A program made the translations under genes and the position numbers. A DNA stretch of 64,000 nt from Extibacter muris (GTDB lineage: Bacteria > Bacillota > Clostridia > Lachnospirales > Lachnospiraceae): assembly GCF_004345005.1 (NCBI RefSeq), contig NZ_SMMX01000001.1:186001-250000 (forward strand). Reading direction: 5' to 3'. Below are positions 53,649 through 63,248 of this stretch, piece after piece. Position 1 is the first letter of the stretch. The number at the start of each line of letters is the position of its first letter. Below the pieces are notes generated by a model. That model made no database searches, had not been told where the DNA came from, and was given only the letters and a program-made list of their open reading frames with translations.

Positions 53649-55415
53649 ATGGAAAAAATTATCAGTCTCATAGAGAAAGAGATGGAAGAAGCGTTCGAGA
53701 AAGCAGGGTATGACAAGTCCTATGCCAAGGTGACGCTGTCCAACCGTCCCGACCTGTGTGAATACCAGTGCAACGGAGCGATGGCGGGGGCGAAGGCATA
53801 CCGTAAGGCGCCGATAGCAATCGCGCAAGACGTGGCTGCAAATCTGTCTGCAAAGTCATGCATCAAGGAGGCGGAAGCTGTGAAGCCGGGATTCATCAAC
53901 ATCCGGCTGAAAGAGTCATTTGCCGCTGATTACCTGAACGAGATGAACGAAGACGAGGCGCTCGGCCTTACGAAAGCCGATGCTCCCAAGATGATTATCG
54001 TCGATTACGGCGGGCCGAACGTGGCCAAGCCGCTTCATGTAGGACACCTGCGCTCGGCAATCATCGGGGAGAGCCTGAAGCGCGTCGCAAGAGCGATGGG
54101 ACATAAAGTGCTCGGGGATATCCACCTCGGTGACTGGGGATATCAGATGGGGCTGATCATTACGGAGCTTAGATGCCGTCAGCCGGAACTGCCCTACTTT
54201 GACGACAGCTTTGAAGGTGAATATCCGGAGGAAGCGCCGTTTACCATCTCAGAGCTTGAGGAGATGTACCCGGCAGCGAGCAGCAGGGCAAAAGAGGACG
54301 AGGACTACCGCGAACAGGCGCTCAATGCCACTTGCCTCCTTCAGAACGGACACAGAGGGTATACGGCCGTATGGAACCATATCATGGCCGTATCGGTAGC
54401 GGATCTTAAGAAAAACTACGAGAGCCTGGGCGTCAGTTTTGACCTCTGGAAGGGTGAGGCGGACGCCCAGAGATATATCCCCGATATGCTGAAGCGGCTG
54501 AAAGAAGAAGGGCATGCCCGCGTCGATGACGGTGCCCTCGTGATAGACGTACAGGAAGAGACGGACACGAAGGAAGTGCCTCCGTGCATGATCCAGAAGT
54601 CGGACGGCGCGTCGCTTTATGGGACGACCGACCTTGCGACGCTCGTACAGAGGGAACAGGACTATCATCCGGATGAGATCATATATGTGGTGGACAAGCG
54701 GCAGGAACTGCATTTTGAACAGGTGTTCCGGGCCGCCAAGAAGGCGGGCATCGTCAGAGAAGAGATGAAGCTATACTTCCTTGGTTTTGGCACGATGAAC
54801 GGTAAGGACGGGAAACCTTTCAAGACGCGAGAGGGCGGAGTGATGCGGCTGGAAAGCCTGATTGCTGATATCGGGGAGGAGATGTACAAGAAGATAACGG
54901 ATAACCGTACGGTATCTGAGGAGAATGCGGCCCGTACGGCACAGATTGTCGGCATGTCTGCCATCAAATATGGAGACTTGTCCAACCAGGCGTCCAAAGA
55001 TTATGTGTTCGATGTGGACAGGTTCACATCCTTTGAAGGCAACACCGGACCGTACATCCTGTACACGATCGTGCGTATCAAGTCGATACTGAACAAGTAC
55101 AGGGAAAACGGCGGCTCCCTGGAAGGGATCAAGATGGAAGGGGCCCGTTCAGAGAGCGAGAAGGCGCTTATGCTGGAGGCGGCCAAGTACAATGAAGTGA
55201 TACAGGCCGCGTTCGAGGACCTTGCGCCTCACAAGATCTGTGCCTATATATATGACCTGGCTAATGTATTCAACCGTTTCTACCATGAGACGAAGATACT
55301 TGCGGAAGAAGACGGGGTCAGGAAAAAGAGCTATATCGCGCTTCTTGTGCTGACGAAAAAGGTGCTGGAGGCAAGCATCGTCCTGCTCGGATTCGAGGCA
55401 CCGGAGAGGATGTAG
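53649..55415 (+). CDS. argS: Arginyl-tRNA synthetase
   Basis: ATG 53649 (MEKIISLIEKEMEE) follows AAGGAGGAGG. The 588-residue class I synthetase has the Arg-specific N-terminal domain, HVGHLRS at 130-136 (HIGH motif), and FKTREGGVMRLESL in the place of KMSKS, which ArgRS enzymes commonly lack, then the helical anticodon domain. It charges tRNA-Arg. The next gene for alanyl-tRNA editing follows after 15 bases. Confidence 0.96.
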   Translation: MEKIISLIEKEMEEAFEKAGYDKSYAKVTLSNRPDLCEYQCNGAMAGAKAYRKAPIAIAQDVAANLSAKSCIKEAEAVKPGFINIRLKESFAADYLNEMNEDEALGLTKADAPKMIIVDYGGPNVAKPLHVGHLRSAIIGESLKRVARAMGHKVLGDIHLGDWGYQMGLIITELRCRQPELPYFDDSFEGEYPEEAPFTISELEEMYPAASSRAKEDEDYREQALNATCLLQNGHRGYTAVWNHIMAVSVADLKKNYESLGVSFDLWKGEADAQRYIPDMLKRLKEEGHARVDDGALVIDVQEETDTKEVPPCMIQKSDGASLYGTTDLATLVQREQDYHPDEIIYVVDKRQELHFEQVFRAAKKAGIVREEMKLYFLGFGTMNGKDGKPFKTREGGVMRLESLIADIGEEMYKKITDNRTVSEENAARTAQIVGMSAIKYGDLSNQASKDYVFDVDRFTSFEGNTGPYILYTIVRIKSILNKYRENGGSLEGIKMEGARSESEKALMLEAAKYNEVIQAAFEDLAPHKICAYIYDLANVFNRFYHETKILAEEDGVRKKSYIALLVLTKKVLEASIVLLGFEAPERM

Positions 55416-55430
55416 GAGAAGGTGGATGAG

Positions 55431-56594
55431 ATGACAAGGAAGTTGTTCTATGAAGACAGCCATATGCAGCAATTTGAAGCAGAAGTGCTGTCATGTGAAC
55501 CGTCCCGGGACGGATATAAGATCATACTGGATGAGACGGCCTTCTTCCCGGAGGGAGGCGGACAGTACGCAGATACCGGATGGCTCGGTGACGTCCGAGT
55601 AACTGACGCGCACGAAAAGGACGGCATTGTCAGCCATACGGCTGACGGGCCGCTGGAACCGGGGACGAGAGTGGCAGGCCGGATCAACTGGGCAGAACGG
55701 TTCGAGAAGATGCAGCAGCACTCGGGCGAACATATCATATCAGGGCTTGTCCACAGGAAGTTCGGCTATGACAACGTAGGATTCCATCTCGGGAGCGGCT
55801 ACTGTACGATTGACTTCAACGGGCCGATAACGAAGGAGGAGCTGAAGGAGATCGAGGAGCTTGCCAATGAAGCCGTGTTCAGGGACCTCGATATCGAGGT
55901 GGCGTATCCGTCACAGGAAGAGCTGAAGAACATGGACTACCGGAGCAAGATAGAGATAGAAGGGCAGGTGCGTATCGTAACCGTGCCCGGTTATGACGTG
56001 TGTGCATGCTGTGCCCCCCATGTGGACAGGACAGGGGAGATCGGCCTTATCAAGCTGACGGATATGGTCAATTACAAAGGCGGGGAACGGATCAACATGT
56101 TATGTGGCATACGCGCCCTGAAGGACTACCGGCAGAAGGAGAGCAATGTCAAGGCGGTCTCGGCGCTTCTGTGCGCAAAGGAGGACGAGGTCGCGGAGGC
56201 AGTCGGACATCTGAAAGAGGAACAGATTCAGCAGAAAGGGAAGCTCGCGTCTCTCCAGCAGAAGCTGATTGCATATAAGGCGGCGGAGATTGGCGCGGAC
56301 AGCGGTAAAGTGGTCGTGTTCGACTCTGAGCTTGCCGGGAGCGGGCCGAGAGAACTTATGAACCTGCTCCTGGACAGGGGGGCGCATGTATGCGCCGTGC
56401 TGGCGGGAACGGGCGGTGACGGATACCGTTATGTCATCGGCAGCCGGACGGCAGATGTCCGTCCCCTGTGCAAGGGCCTGAACGGCAGGTTCTCCGGAAG
56501 AGGCGGCGGCAAGCCGGAGATGGTGCAAGGGTCGCTGGCAGGTGAGGAAAAAGAGATCAGAAGTTTTATAGAGAGCTGGCAGGAGGTTCTTTGA
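55431..56594 (+). CDS. AlaX-type alanyl-tRNA editing hydrolase with DHHA1 domain
   Basis: ATG 55431 (MTRKLFYEDSHM) has GGTGG five bases upstream; a GTG at 55422 would add three residues. The 387-residue protein has the AlaRS-like second additional domain with zinc ligands HSGEH (H97, H101) and CACCAPH, then a coiled segment and a C-terminal DHHA1 domain (GGDGYRYVIGSRT, GRGGGKPEMVQGS). This is the long AlaX form, which clears Ser-tRNA(Ala) or Gly-tRNA(Ala). It is coupled to argS, not alaS, in the window. Confidence 0.92.
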   Translation: MTRKLFYEDSHMQQFEAEVLSCEPSRDGYKIILDETAFFPEGGGQYADTGWLGDVRVTDAHEKDGIVSHTADGPLEPGTRVAGRINWAERFEKMQQHSGEHIISGLVHRKFGYDNVGFHLGSGYCTIDFNGPITKEELKEIEELANEAVFRDLDIEVAYPSQEELKNMDYRSKIEIEGQVRIVTVPGYDVCACCAPHVDRTGEIGLIKLTDMVNYKGGERINMLCGIRALKDYRQKESNVKAVSALLCAKEDEVAEAVGHLKEEQIQQKGKLASLQQKLIAYKAAEIGADSGKVVVFDSELAGSGPRELMNLLLDRGAHVCAVLAGTGGDGYRYVIGSRTADVRPLCKGLNGRFSGRGGGKPEMVQGSLAGEEKEIRSFIESWQEVL

Positions 56595-56606
56595 CTGATA
56601 ACAGGG

Positions 56607-56690
56607 GAAGGGCGCATATGGCCGCTGCAGAGAGCTCCGTTCGACGGAAAGCGATGCAGAAGACATATGCGCCCTTCTCTTTCTTTTTTT
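56607..56690 (+). terminator. Terminator after argS-alaX
   Basis: GAAGGGCGCATATG (56607-56620) pairs with CATATGCGCCCTTC (56664-56677), enclosing a TCCGT-TCG-ACGGA hairpin, then CTTTCTTTTTTT. Confidence 0.8.
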
Positions 56691-56811
56691 GACATTTAAC
56701 GATTTTCTCATGGTTTTATCACAGATTGAACACAATTACACGGTACACTACATACATAGACAGTTAGAAACAACTGTTCATCTGACAAATGAAACGAAAG
56801 GAGTCTTATAT

Positions 56812-58077
56812 ATGGACAATCAATATAATTATTATAATCCGGAACAGGAGCATGCAGGAGGAACGCCAGGCGGTTATGACAATAAGCCGGAACGGGTGAA
56901 GAAGACGACGCCGAAGTGGGTAAAGCTCTTATGTTCTGCACTTGTCTTTGGCCTCGTGGCAAGCGCGGTATTCCAGACGGGCAATGTCGTCGGAAATAAA
57001 ATCTTCGGAACGGGCAGCAGCGGCAAGACTGCAAAGCAGGCATCTACCGTAGGCAGCACGAAACTGAATACTACCACAAACAGCACGGTAAACTCGGACA
57101 TTGCGGATATAGCGGAAAAGGTCATGCCTTCCGTCGTCTCAATCACGAACATGAGCGTACAGCAGGTGCAGAATTTCTTCGGCGGCGTGCAGCAGCAGGA
57201 AAGCAAGAGCGTAGGGTCTGGCATCATCGTCGGTCAGAATGACGACGAACTCCTCATCGTGACGAATAACCATGTCGTGGAAGGAAGCAATACGCTTACC
57301 GTATCCTTTATCGATGAAGAAAGTGTAGAAGCCAATGTTAAGGGTACGGATGCAGCGAAAGACCTGGCAGTGATCGCAGTGCCGCTTGATTCTGTCAAGA
57401 GTTCCACGATGGACGCTATCGCGGTTGCCACGCTCGGCGATTCTACGAAGCTGAAGGTCGGCGAACCGGCCATCGCGATTGGCAACGCCCTAGGTTACGG
57501 CCAGTCTGTTACGACGGGTATCATCTCTGCCACGAACAGGGAACTTGACACGTATGACGGCGAACTGATCCAGACGGACGCTGCCATCAACCCAGGCAAC
57601 AGCGGCGGTGCGCTTCTCAATGCCAATGGCGAGGTTATCGGAATCAACTCGATTAAAGTGGCTACCGATACGGTGGAGGGTATGGGCTATGCGATACCTA
57701 TATCTGACGCGGGCAGCATCATACAGAATCTGATGAATAAAGAGACGCGTACAAAGGTTGCGGAAGGTGAGCAGGGCTATCTCGGAATCCAGGGAGTGGA
57801 TGTCAACTCTGAGATCGCGCAGATGTACAATATGCCGACCGGCGTCTATATATCAGAGGTTATCGACGGCAGCGGAGCCAAGAAGGCGGGACTTTCCAAG
57901 GGCAGCATCATCACGGAACTTGACGGGACGTCTGTCAACAGTATGGATACGCTGAAGGAACAGCTCCAGTATTACAAAGCGGGCGAGAAGGTCACGCTTA
58001 CCATACAGACTCCGGACAAAGGTGGAGAGTATAAAGAGAGCAGCGTAGAAGTAACCCTTGGAACAAATACGCAATAA
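56812..58077 (+). CDS. htrA: HtrA/DegP-type membrane serine protease
   Basis: ATG 56812 (MDNQYNYYNPEQEH) follows AAAGGAG; the frame is open upstream but unsupported. The 421-residue protein has a Tyr/Asn-rich cytoplasmic head, one membrane helix (about 37-60), a trypsin-like domain with H154 (TNNHVVEGS), D184 (AAKDLAVI) and S264 (NPGNSGGALL), and one C-terminal PDZ domain. It should degrade or refold misfolded proteins at the outer face of the membrane. No CssRS-type regulator is beside it. Confidence 0.95.
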   Translation: MDNQYNYYNPEQEHAGGTPGGYDNKPERVKKTTPKWVKLLCSALVFGLVASAVFQTGNVVGNKIFGTGSSGKTAKQASTVGSTKLNTTTNSTVNSDIADIAEKVMPSVVSITNMSVQQVQNFFGGVQQQESKSVGSGIIVGQNDDELLIVTNNHVVEGSNTLTVSFIDEESVEANVKGTDAAKDLAVIAVPLDSVKSSTMDAIAVATLGDSTKLKVGEPAIAIGNALGYGQSVTTGIISATNRELDTYDGELIQTDAAINPGNSGGALLNANGEVIGINSIKVATDTVEGMGYAIPISDAGSIIQNLMNKETRTKVAEGEQGYLGIQGVDVNSEIAQMYNMPTGVYISEVIDGSGAKKAGLSKGSIITELDGTSVNSMDTLKEQLQYYKAGEKVTLTIQTPDKGGEYKESSVEVTLGTNTQ

Positions 58078-58086
58078 TGATATAAT
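58058..58086 (+). promoter_or_regulatory. Promoter of glyA, overlapping the htrA end
   Basis: TTGGAA at 58058-58063 and TATAAT at 58081-58086 with a 17-base spacer. The -35 lies in the last htrA codons. Confidence 0.65.
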
Positions 58087-58136
58087 GTACCTGGTAGGTA
58101 ACGTAAATATGTAAGAATTGCCTGGGAGGTACGAAA

Positions 58137-59372
58137 ATGTATACATTTGACGAGATTAAAAAAGCAGACAGTGAAATTGCAGAGGCGATTACTTCAGAGA
58201 TGGAACGGCAGAATTCCCACATTGAGCTGATCGCTTCTGAAAACTGGGTGAGCAAGGCTGTGATGGCGGCCATGGGAAGTCCCCTCACCAACAAGTATGC
58301 CGAAGGATATCCGGGAAAACGTTACTACGGCGGATGCCAGTGCGTGGATACCGTGGAAAATCTGGCGCGGGAAAGGGCGAAGGAGCTTTTTGGATGCGAA
58401 TATGTTAATGTCCAGCCTCATTCCGGTGCGCAGGCTAACCTTGCCGCATATTTTGCACTGGTAGATCCGGGAGATAAGGTGCTTGGCATGAACCTGGATC
58501 ACGGGGGACATCTGACCCACGGATCACCGGTGAATTTTTCCGGGAAGTATTTTAATATCGTCTCATACGGGGTCAACGCAGACGGAGTCATCGATTATGA
58601 CGACGTAAGGGAGATTGCGCTAAGGGAGAGGCCGAAGCTTATCATTGCGGGCGCCAGTGCATATGCAAGGACAATCGACTTCAAAAGGTTCCGGGGGATT
58701 GCAGATGAAGCAGGCGCATATCTTATGGTGGACATGGCCCATATAGCCGGGCTTGTGGCTGCGGGACTCCATCCGAGCCCGATACCGTACGCCGATGTAG
58801 TGACGACAACGACACATAAGACGCTGCGCGGACCAAGAGGCGGCATGATACTATGCAACAGGGAGGCCGCGGACAAGTTCAACTTTGACAAGGCGATATT
58901 CCCGGGAACCCAGGGCGGACCGCTGGAACATGTCATCGCAGGGAAGGCAGTCTGTTTCAAGGAGGCGCTGGAGCCGGCATTCAAAGCATACCAGCAGCAG
59001 ATTATCGACAACGCGCAGGCACTCTGCAGGGGACTTATGGACAGAGGGGCAAGGATCGTATCCGGGGGCACGGACAACCATCTCATGCTCGTGGACTTAA
59101 GCCAAGAAGAGGTTACGGGCAAGGATCTGGAGAGGCGTCTGGACGATGCTCGCATCACATGCAACAAGAACACGATTCCGAATGACCCGCGCTCCCCGTT
59201 CGTGACGAGCGGTGTAAGGCTTGGCACTCCGGCCGTGACGACGAGAGGGATGAAGGAAGAGGATATGGATGTCATCGCGGAGGCGATCGTGCTTGTGATT
59301 AAAAGTGAAGATAATATAGAGAAAGCAAAAGAAATTGTGGCAGGGCTTACGAAAAAGTATCCGCTCTGCTAG
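58137..59372 (+). CDS. glyA: Serine hydroxymethyltransferase
   Basis: The 411-residue PLP enzyme has [24 protein letters not shown], the [14 protein letters not shown] strand and PLP-binding Lys228 in [14 protein letters not shown]. It converts serine and tetrahydrofolate to glycine and methylene-tetrahydrofolate. GGGAGGTACGAA precedes the ATG. Monocistronic, with promoter inside htrA and its own terminator. Confidence 0.97.
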   Translation: MYTFDEIKKADSEIAEAITSEMERQNSHIELIASENWVSKAVMAAMGSPLTNKYAEGYPGKRYYGGCQCVDTVENLARERAKELFGCEYVNVQPHSGAQANLAAYFALVDPGDKVLGMNLDHGGHLTHGSPVNFSGKYFNIVSYGVNADGVIDYDDVREIALRERPKLIIAGASAYARTIDFKRFRGIADEAGAYLMVDMAHIAGLVAAGLHPSPIPYADVVTTTTHKTLRGPRGGMILCNREAADKFNFDKAIFPGTQGGPLEHVIAGKAVCFKEALEPAFKAYQQQIIDNAQALCRGLMDRGARIVSGGTDNHLMLVDLSQEEVTGKDLERRLDDARITCNKNTIPNDPRSPFVTSGVRLGTPAVTTRGMKEEDMDVIAEAIVLVIKSEDNIEKAKEIVAGLTKKYPLC

Positions 59373-59383
59373 AAGAGTGAAGG

Positions 59384-59428
59384 AAGGCCGGAACGACCGT
59401 TGATGAATGCGGAGGTTCCGGCCTTTTT
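59384..59428 (+). terminator. Terminator after glyA
   Basis: AAGGCCGGAAC (59384-59394) pairs with GTTCCGGCCTT (59415-59425), then TTT. Confidence 0.85.
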
Positions 59429-59469
59429 GCGCCGGCTGGCGATTGTTGCGCTCCAATCATAATTCCCCG

Positions 59470-59519
59470 TTGACAAATATACCGTGTAGAGGTATAATCT
59501 AAATACCCGATAGGGGTAT
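59470..59519 (+). promoter_or_regulatory. copA promoter with two tandem CsoR-type operators
   Basis: TTGACA (59470-59475) and TATAAT (59493-59498) are 17 bases apart, full consensus. One CsoR-like site, ATACC-GTGTAGA-GGTAT (59479-59495), fills the spacer and reaches the -10; a second, ATACCC-GATA-GGGGTAT (59503-59519), covers the start of transcription. Centers are 24 bases apart. Confidence 0.88.
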
Positions 59520-59535
59520 AGATGGAGGTGCTTAT

Positions 59536-61809
59536 ATGATTACGAAACAGTTTATTATAGGAGGTATGAGCTGCGCGGCCTGCTCCAGCGCGGTCGAGAA
59601 GGTTACGAGGAAGCTTGTAAGTGTTACGGAGAGCAGCGTGAACCTGACGACCGGCATAATGACGATAACCTTTGACGAACAGGCACTGTCTGACGAAGAG
59701 ATTATCAGAAAAGTGGAGAGGGCGGGGTTCCGGGCAAAGCTCCATATCGATAAGAGCAAGGAAGAGAAGAAAGAAGAAGAAGCGGTGATGGAAGACGAGG
59801 TTCACAAGACGAGGACGCATCTCATCATCAATATTATACTTGCCATTCCGCTTCTCTATATTTCCATGGGGCATATGGTACCGTTTCCGATGCCGCTCCC
59901 GGCTGTGCTGGATATGCATCACAGCCCGCTCAATTTTGCGCTGGCACAGCTCATTCTTACGACCGTCATCCTGTTTAACGGAAGAAAATTCTATCTTGCA
60001 GGTTTTAAAAGCCTGTTCAGAGGGCATCCGAATATGGACTCGCTTGTGGCGATAGGTACAGGAAGTGCATATCTGTACAGTCTTGTGATGACATTTCTCA
60101 TACGTACAGACGGCACGGCGGTCCACAACCTGTATTATGAGTCCGCAGCCATCGTCGTGACGCTTGTCATGGTCGGAAAGTACATGGAAGGCCGGAGCAA
60201 GAACAAGACAAAAGATGCCATACGTAAGCTGATGGAGCTGGCCCCGGACACGGCCTGCGTGCTGAGGGACGGGGAACAGACGGAAGTGCCGGTGGAACAG
60301 GTGGGACGAGGAGAGCTGATTCTCATCAGGCCGGGTGATAAAGTGCCTCTTGACGGAACCATTACCGAAGGGCGCACGACGGTAGATGAATCCATGCTTA
60401 CAGGCGAAAGCATCCCGGTTGAGAAGGAGGCGGGTTCGGAGGTCATCGGAGGCAGTGTCAATTACCAGGGTGCTGTCACCGTTGAGGTTACCCGTGTCGG
60501 TGCGGATACGACGCTTGCGAGGATTGTAAAGATGATGGAGGACGCACAGGGAAGGAAAGCGCCTATTTCAAAGCTTGCGGATACGGTAGCGGGGTACTTT
60601 GTCCCTGCCGTCATGTGTATCGCATTTGTGGCGGCGGTCGTGTGGGCGCTGCTCGGACACGACGTTGCATTCGTGCTCACCATATTCGTATCGGTGCTTG
60701 TCATTGCGTGCCCGTGTGCGCTCGGGCTTGCCACCCCCACTGCGATTATGGTCGGGACCGGGCTTGGCGCGGGCAACGGCATCCTGATCAAGAGCGGCGA
60801 GGCGCTTGAGATTGCACACAAGGCCGACGCAGTCGTGCTTGACAAGACAGGAACGATTACGGAAGGGAAGCCGGCGGTCATGAACATCATAAGCCATGAC
60901 AAAGATGAGGATCTGCTGCTGCAGATTGCGGCGTCCTGCGAACAGGCCTCGGAGCATCCGCTCGGGCGTGCTATCGTGGATGAGTCTAAAAAGAGAGGGC
61001 TGCCGCTTCTGAAAGCGGAAGAGTTCCAGAGCGTCACCGGACAGGGTATCGAAGCGGTCATCGGGGGTGACACATATTATATCGGTAACAGGAAGCTGTG
61101 CGAGTCTCTTGGGATTGGTCTTGGTGCATACGGTAAGGCGGCGGAGGCAATTGCCTCGAAAGGACAGACCCCTATGTTTGTCGTGCAAAAGCCAGGCAGA
61201 CCGGAAGATGGTGCAGAAGAGGCATCTGCCCCGGCAGGAATCATCAGCGTGGCGGATCCGGTGAAGGAGACGAGCCGGGATGCCGTGGCACGTATGAAGG
61301 AACTGGGCCTCCAGGTCTATATGCTGACTGGCGATAACCGGTTGACGGCTGAGTATATTGGGGGTAAAGTAGGAGTAGACCATGTGGTTGCAGAGGTGCT
61401 GCCGCAGGATAAGGCAAATGTGGTGGAGAAGCTTCAGAATGAAGGGCGCCGCGTGATGATGGTGGGAGACGGCATCAATGATGCTCCTGCTCTTGTGCAG
61501 GCGGATGTTGGAGTGGCTATCGGAAGCGGTAGTGATATCGCCATCGACTCGGGTGATATGGTCCTTATGAAGTCTGATCTGAATGACGTATATAAGGCCA
61601 TCCGGCTGAGCAACGCCACCATAAGAAATATCAAGCAGAACCTGTTCTGGGCGTTCTTCTATAACAGCTGTGGCATTCCGCTGGCGGCCGGAGCGCTGTA
61701 CGCGATAAACGGGACGCTGCTGAACCCTGTCTTTGCGGGTCTTGCCATGTCCTTGAGCTCCGTGACCGTCGTGGGAAATGCACTCAGGCTGCGCAGGCTG
61801 AAATTATAG
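59536..61809 (+). CDS. copA: Copper-exporting P1B-type ATPase
   Basis: The 757-residue protein has one N-terminal heavy-metal domain (GGMSCAAC, C13 and C16), eight membrane helices, the intramembrane CPC motif (C392-P393-C394), phosphorylation Asp436 in DKTGT, TGD and GDGINDAPAL, and the P1B-1 residues YN and MSLSS near the end, the set of Cu(I) exporters. It pumps Cu+ out of the cell. It is the first gene of the copA-csoR-copZ operon under two CsoR-type sites. Confidence 0.96.
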   Translation: MITKQFIIGGMSCAACSSAVEKVTRKLVSVTESSVNLTTGIMTITFDEQALSDEEIIRKVERAGFRAKLHIDKSKEEKKEEEAVMEDEVHKTRTHLIINIILAIPLLYISMGHMVPFPMPLPAVLDMHHSPLNFALAQLILTTVILFNGRKFYLAGFKSLFRGHPNMDSLVAIGTGSAYLYSLVMTFLIRTDGTAVHNLYYESAAIVVTLVMVGKYMEGRSKNKTKDAIRKLMELAPDTACVLRDGEQTEVPVEQVGRGELILIRPGDKVPLDGTITEGRTTVDESMLTGESIPVEKEAGSEVIGGSVNYQGAVTVEVTRVGADTTLARIVKMMEDAQGRKAPISKLADTVAGYFVPAVMCIAFVAAVVWALLGHDVAFVLTIFVSVLVIACPCALGLATPTAIMVGTGLGAGNGILIKSGEALEIAHKADAVVLDKTGTITEGKPAVMNIISHDKDEDLLLQIAASCEQASEHPLGRAIVDESKKRGLPLLKAEEFQSVTGQGIEAVIGGDTYYIGNRKLCESLGIGLGAYGKAAEAIASKGQTPMFVVQKPGRPEDGAEEASAPAGIISVADPVKETSRDAVARMKELGLQVYMLTGDNRLTAEYIGGKVGVDHVVAEVLPQDKANVVEKLQNEGRRVMMVGDGINDAPALVQADVGVAIGSGSDIAIDSGDMVLMKSDLNDVYKAIRLSNATIRNIKQNLFWAFFYNSCGIPLAAGALYAINGTLLNPVFAGLAMSLSSVTVVGNALRLRRLKL

Positions 61810-61836
61810 GAAGAATACACGAAGAGGAGAGGGACT

Positions 61837-62139
61837 ATGGAAGAGAAGAGCTGCTGTACGGAACGTACAAAGCACCGGGATGCCGGCGAATATAAAGAGC
61901 TGGTGACGAGGCTGAACCGCGTCGAGGGACAGGTAAGGGGAATCAAGAAGATGCTGGAGGAGGACCGGTACTGTGTGGATATACTGACGCAGATATCCGC
62001 CATTCAGGCGGCATTGAATGCATTCAGCAAAAAGCTGCTCGTTAACCACATCCATACGTGTGTGGTTGATGATATACAGGAAGGCAAAGTGGAAGTGGTC
62101 GACGAACTTTGCGATACGATTCAAAAATTGATGAAATAG
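61837..62139 (+). CDS. csoR: CsoR-family copper-sensing repressor
   Basis: The 100-residue four-helix protein has Cu(I) ligands C46, H71 and C75 with spacing identical to C36-H61-C65 of the founding CsoR, and [15 protein letters not shown] as the DNA-facing helix. Cu+ binding releases the repressor from its operator. An additional CC pair (C6, C7) at the N-terminus is not part of the core triad. It is placed between copA and copZ and should repress its own operon. Confidence 0.94.
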   Translation: MEEKSCCTERTKHRDAGEYKELVTRLNRVEGQVRGIKKMLEEDRYCVDILTQISAIQAALNAFSKKLLVNHIHTCVVDDIQEGKVEVVDELCDTIQKLMK

Positions 62140-62152
62140 GAGGACGGGCCAG

Positions 62153-62344
62153 ATGACAGTGATTAAAGTGGCAGATATGCACTGTGAGAAATGTGTGGAG
62201 AGGATTACCAAACTTTTGACAGAGGAAGGGCTTGATTTTAAAGTGAGCCTGGAGGATAAGACGGTAACGGTGGACGGATGCGAACACTGTGTGAAAACCG
62301 CCATGGAAGCTTTGGATGACCTTGGATTTTCTGCGGAAGTGTAG
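62153..62344 (+). CDS. copZ: CopZ-like copper chaperone
   Basis: The 63-residue heavy-metal-associated protein has MHCEKC (C11, C14) in the metal loop and a second CxxC, GCEHC (C43, C46), before the second helix, which standard CopZ lacks. It should carry Cu+ to CopA or CsoR. It begins 13 bases after csoR (AGGAGGACGGGCC), the last gene of the operon. Confidence 0.9.
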   Translation: MTVIKVADMHCEKCVERITKLLTEEGLDFKVSLEDKTVTVDGCEHCVKTAMEALDDLGFSAEV

Positions 62345-62371
62345 AGAAGTGGGGACACTGTGTAATTTGTT

Positions 62372-62400
62372 TTGATATTTGCTCTGTTATATAGTATAAT
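62372..62400 (+). promoter_or_regulatory. Promoter of the zinc-ribbon membrane protein gene
   Basis: TTGATA at 62372-62377 and TATAAT at 62395-62400 with a 17-base spacer. Confidence 0.75.
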
Positions 62401-62447
62401 ACGCAGTGGAAGTACAGATAGAAACGAACGAGGAGGGACAGATTTCC

Positions 62448-62828
62448 ATGAAATGTCCAAAATGCGGCCAGCCGTTAAAGCCGAGCCAGAAAGACCCGGA
62501 TTACATGTTATGCTTCAACTGCAGAAAGAAGTTCAAGGTGCCAGGAACGAAGCGGCGCGGGGAAGAGGAAGAATCTCAGAAGTATGCCAATATTCCGCCG
62601 AAGAAAGTGCGGGATAAGCGGGAAAAAGAGATGCGAAAGGCATATGATGAACTGCTTTCCGTGGAGGAAGAGAGACCGAGAAAGAGGCCGAAGAGAAGGC
62701 CGGAGCCGGAAGTCGAGGATGACTATTATGACTTGGAAGATGATAAGGTCTCCAAAGTGCCGGTGATTATACTGGGAATTGCAATTGTAGCCGTGGCAGC
62801 ATTGATTATCTACATGCTCTTAAAATAG
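62448..62828 (+). CDS. Zinc-ribbon membrane protein, unknown function
   Basis: ATG 62448 (MKCPKCGQPLKPSQK) follows GAGGAGGGACAG. The 126-residue protein has an N-terminal zinc ribbon (CPKC ... CFNC), a highly charged Lys/Arg/Glu middle (about 40-95) and a C-terminal membrane helix (about 104-124). It is probably tail-anchored with the ribbon in the cytoplasm. Such proteins are common in Lachnospiraceae; the role is not known. Confidence 0.75.
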   Translation: MKCPKCGQPLKPSQKDPDYMLCFNCRKKFKVPGTKRRGEEEESQKYANIPPKKVRDKREKEMRKAYDELLSVEEERPRKRPKRRPEPEVEDDYYDLEDDKVSKVPVIILGIAIVAVAALIIYMLLK

Positions 62829-62843
62829 GCAGCCGATAGTGAG

Positions 62844-62889
62844 GCCGCTGATTGCAGATGTACAGTCATCTGTAGTCAGCGGCTTTTTT
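62844..62889 (+). terminator. Terminator before the cotJ operon
   Basis: GCCGCTGA ... GCAGATG with CATCTGT ... TCAGCGGC (62844-62883), then TTTTTT. Confidence 0.85.
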
Positions 62890-62893
62890 GTGC

Positions 62894-62921
62894 ACAACTT
62901 CCCGGTAAGTCCCATACTATA
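62894..62921 (+). promoter_or_regulatory. Candidate SigE/SigK-type promoter of cotJABC
   Basis: AC at 62894-62895, 17 bases, CATACTATA at 62913-62921, the same spacing and form as the site ahead of sigK. In Bacillus cotJ is transcribed in the mother cell. Confidence 0.55.
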
Positions 62922-62954
62922 ATATTGCATATGATTATGGAAGGAGTATGACAC

Positions 62955-63248
62955 ATGCCGAATTACCGTTATAATGCGCCGGAGTACGGAAGGCGTAATA
63001 ATTGTGGAAGAACAGCACCTGTCATGAGAGAGGAAGGCTGCCGTACGAAAGTGCAGCCGAAGATGCAGCCGGCCTGCTGTGATGACAGGGACGCTTGTGA
63101 CGAGCTGAGCGGTATGCCTTTAGCGATGGCCTATGTACCGTGGCAGCAGTGGCGCGCCTTGTACGAAGTTGAAAAAGGATTTCACTGTGGTACGATTTTT
63201 GAAGAACTGAACAAACCATTCCGGGGGATAGGAGGGTGTTCAAGATGA
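62955..63248 (+). CDS. cotJA: Spore coat-associated protein CotJA
   Basis: The 97-residue product has a Cys/Arg/Tyr-rich N-terminal extension and the CotJA core LAMAYVPWQQW, YEVEKGFHCGTIFEELNKPF (in pieces). It is part of the inner coat with CotJB and CotJC. The extension makes it slightly longer than the Bacillus form (82). AAGGAG precedes the ATG; its stop overlaps cotJB (ATGA). Confidence 0.92.
   Translation: MPNYRYNAPEYGRRNNCGRTAPVMREEGCRTKVQPKMQPACCDDRDACDELSGMPLAMAYVPWQQWRALYEVEKGFHCGTIFEELNKPFRGIGGCSR

Noticed and set aside
54820-54860. Apparent lack of KMSKS in ArgS
   Set aside because: Arginyl-tRNA synthetases commonly lack the second Lys motif; FKTREGG is the normal replacement, so this is not a defect.
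62345-62366. GTGGGGACACTGTGTAATTT resembling the G-box of the 36-bp palindrome at 40254
   Set aside because: Only one half is present and no inverted partner follows; too short to call a repeat copy.
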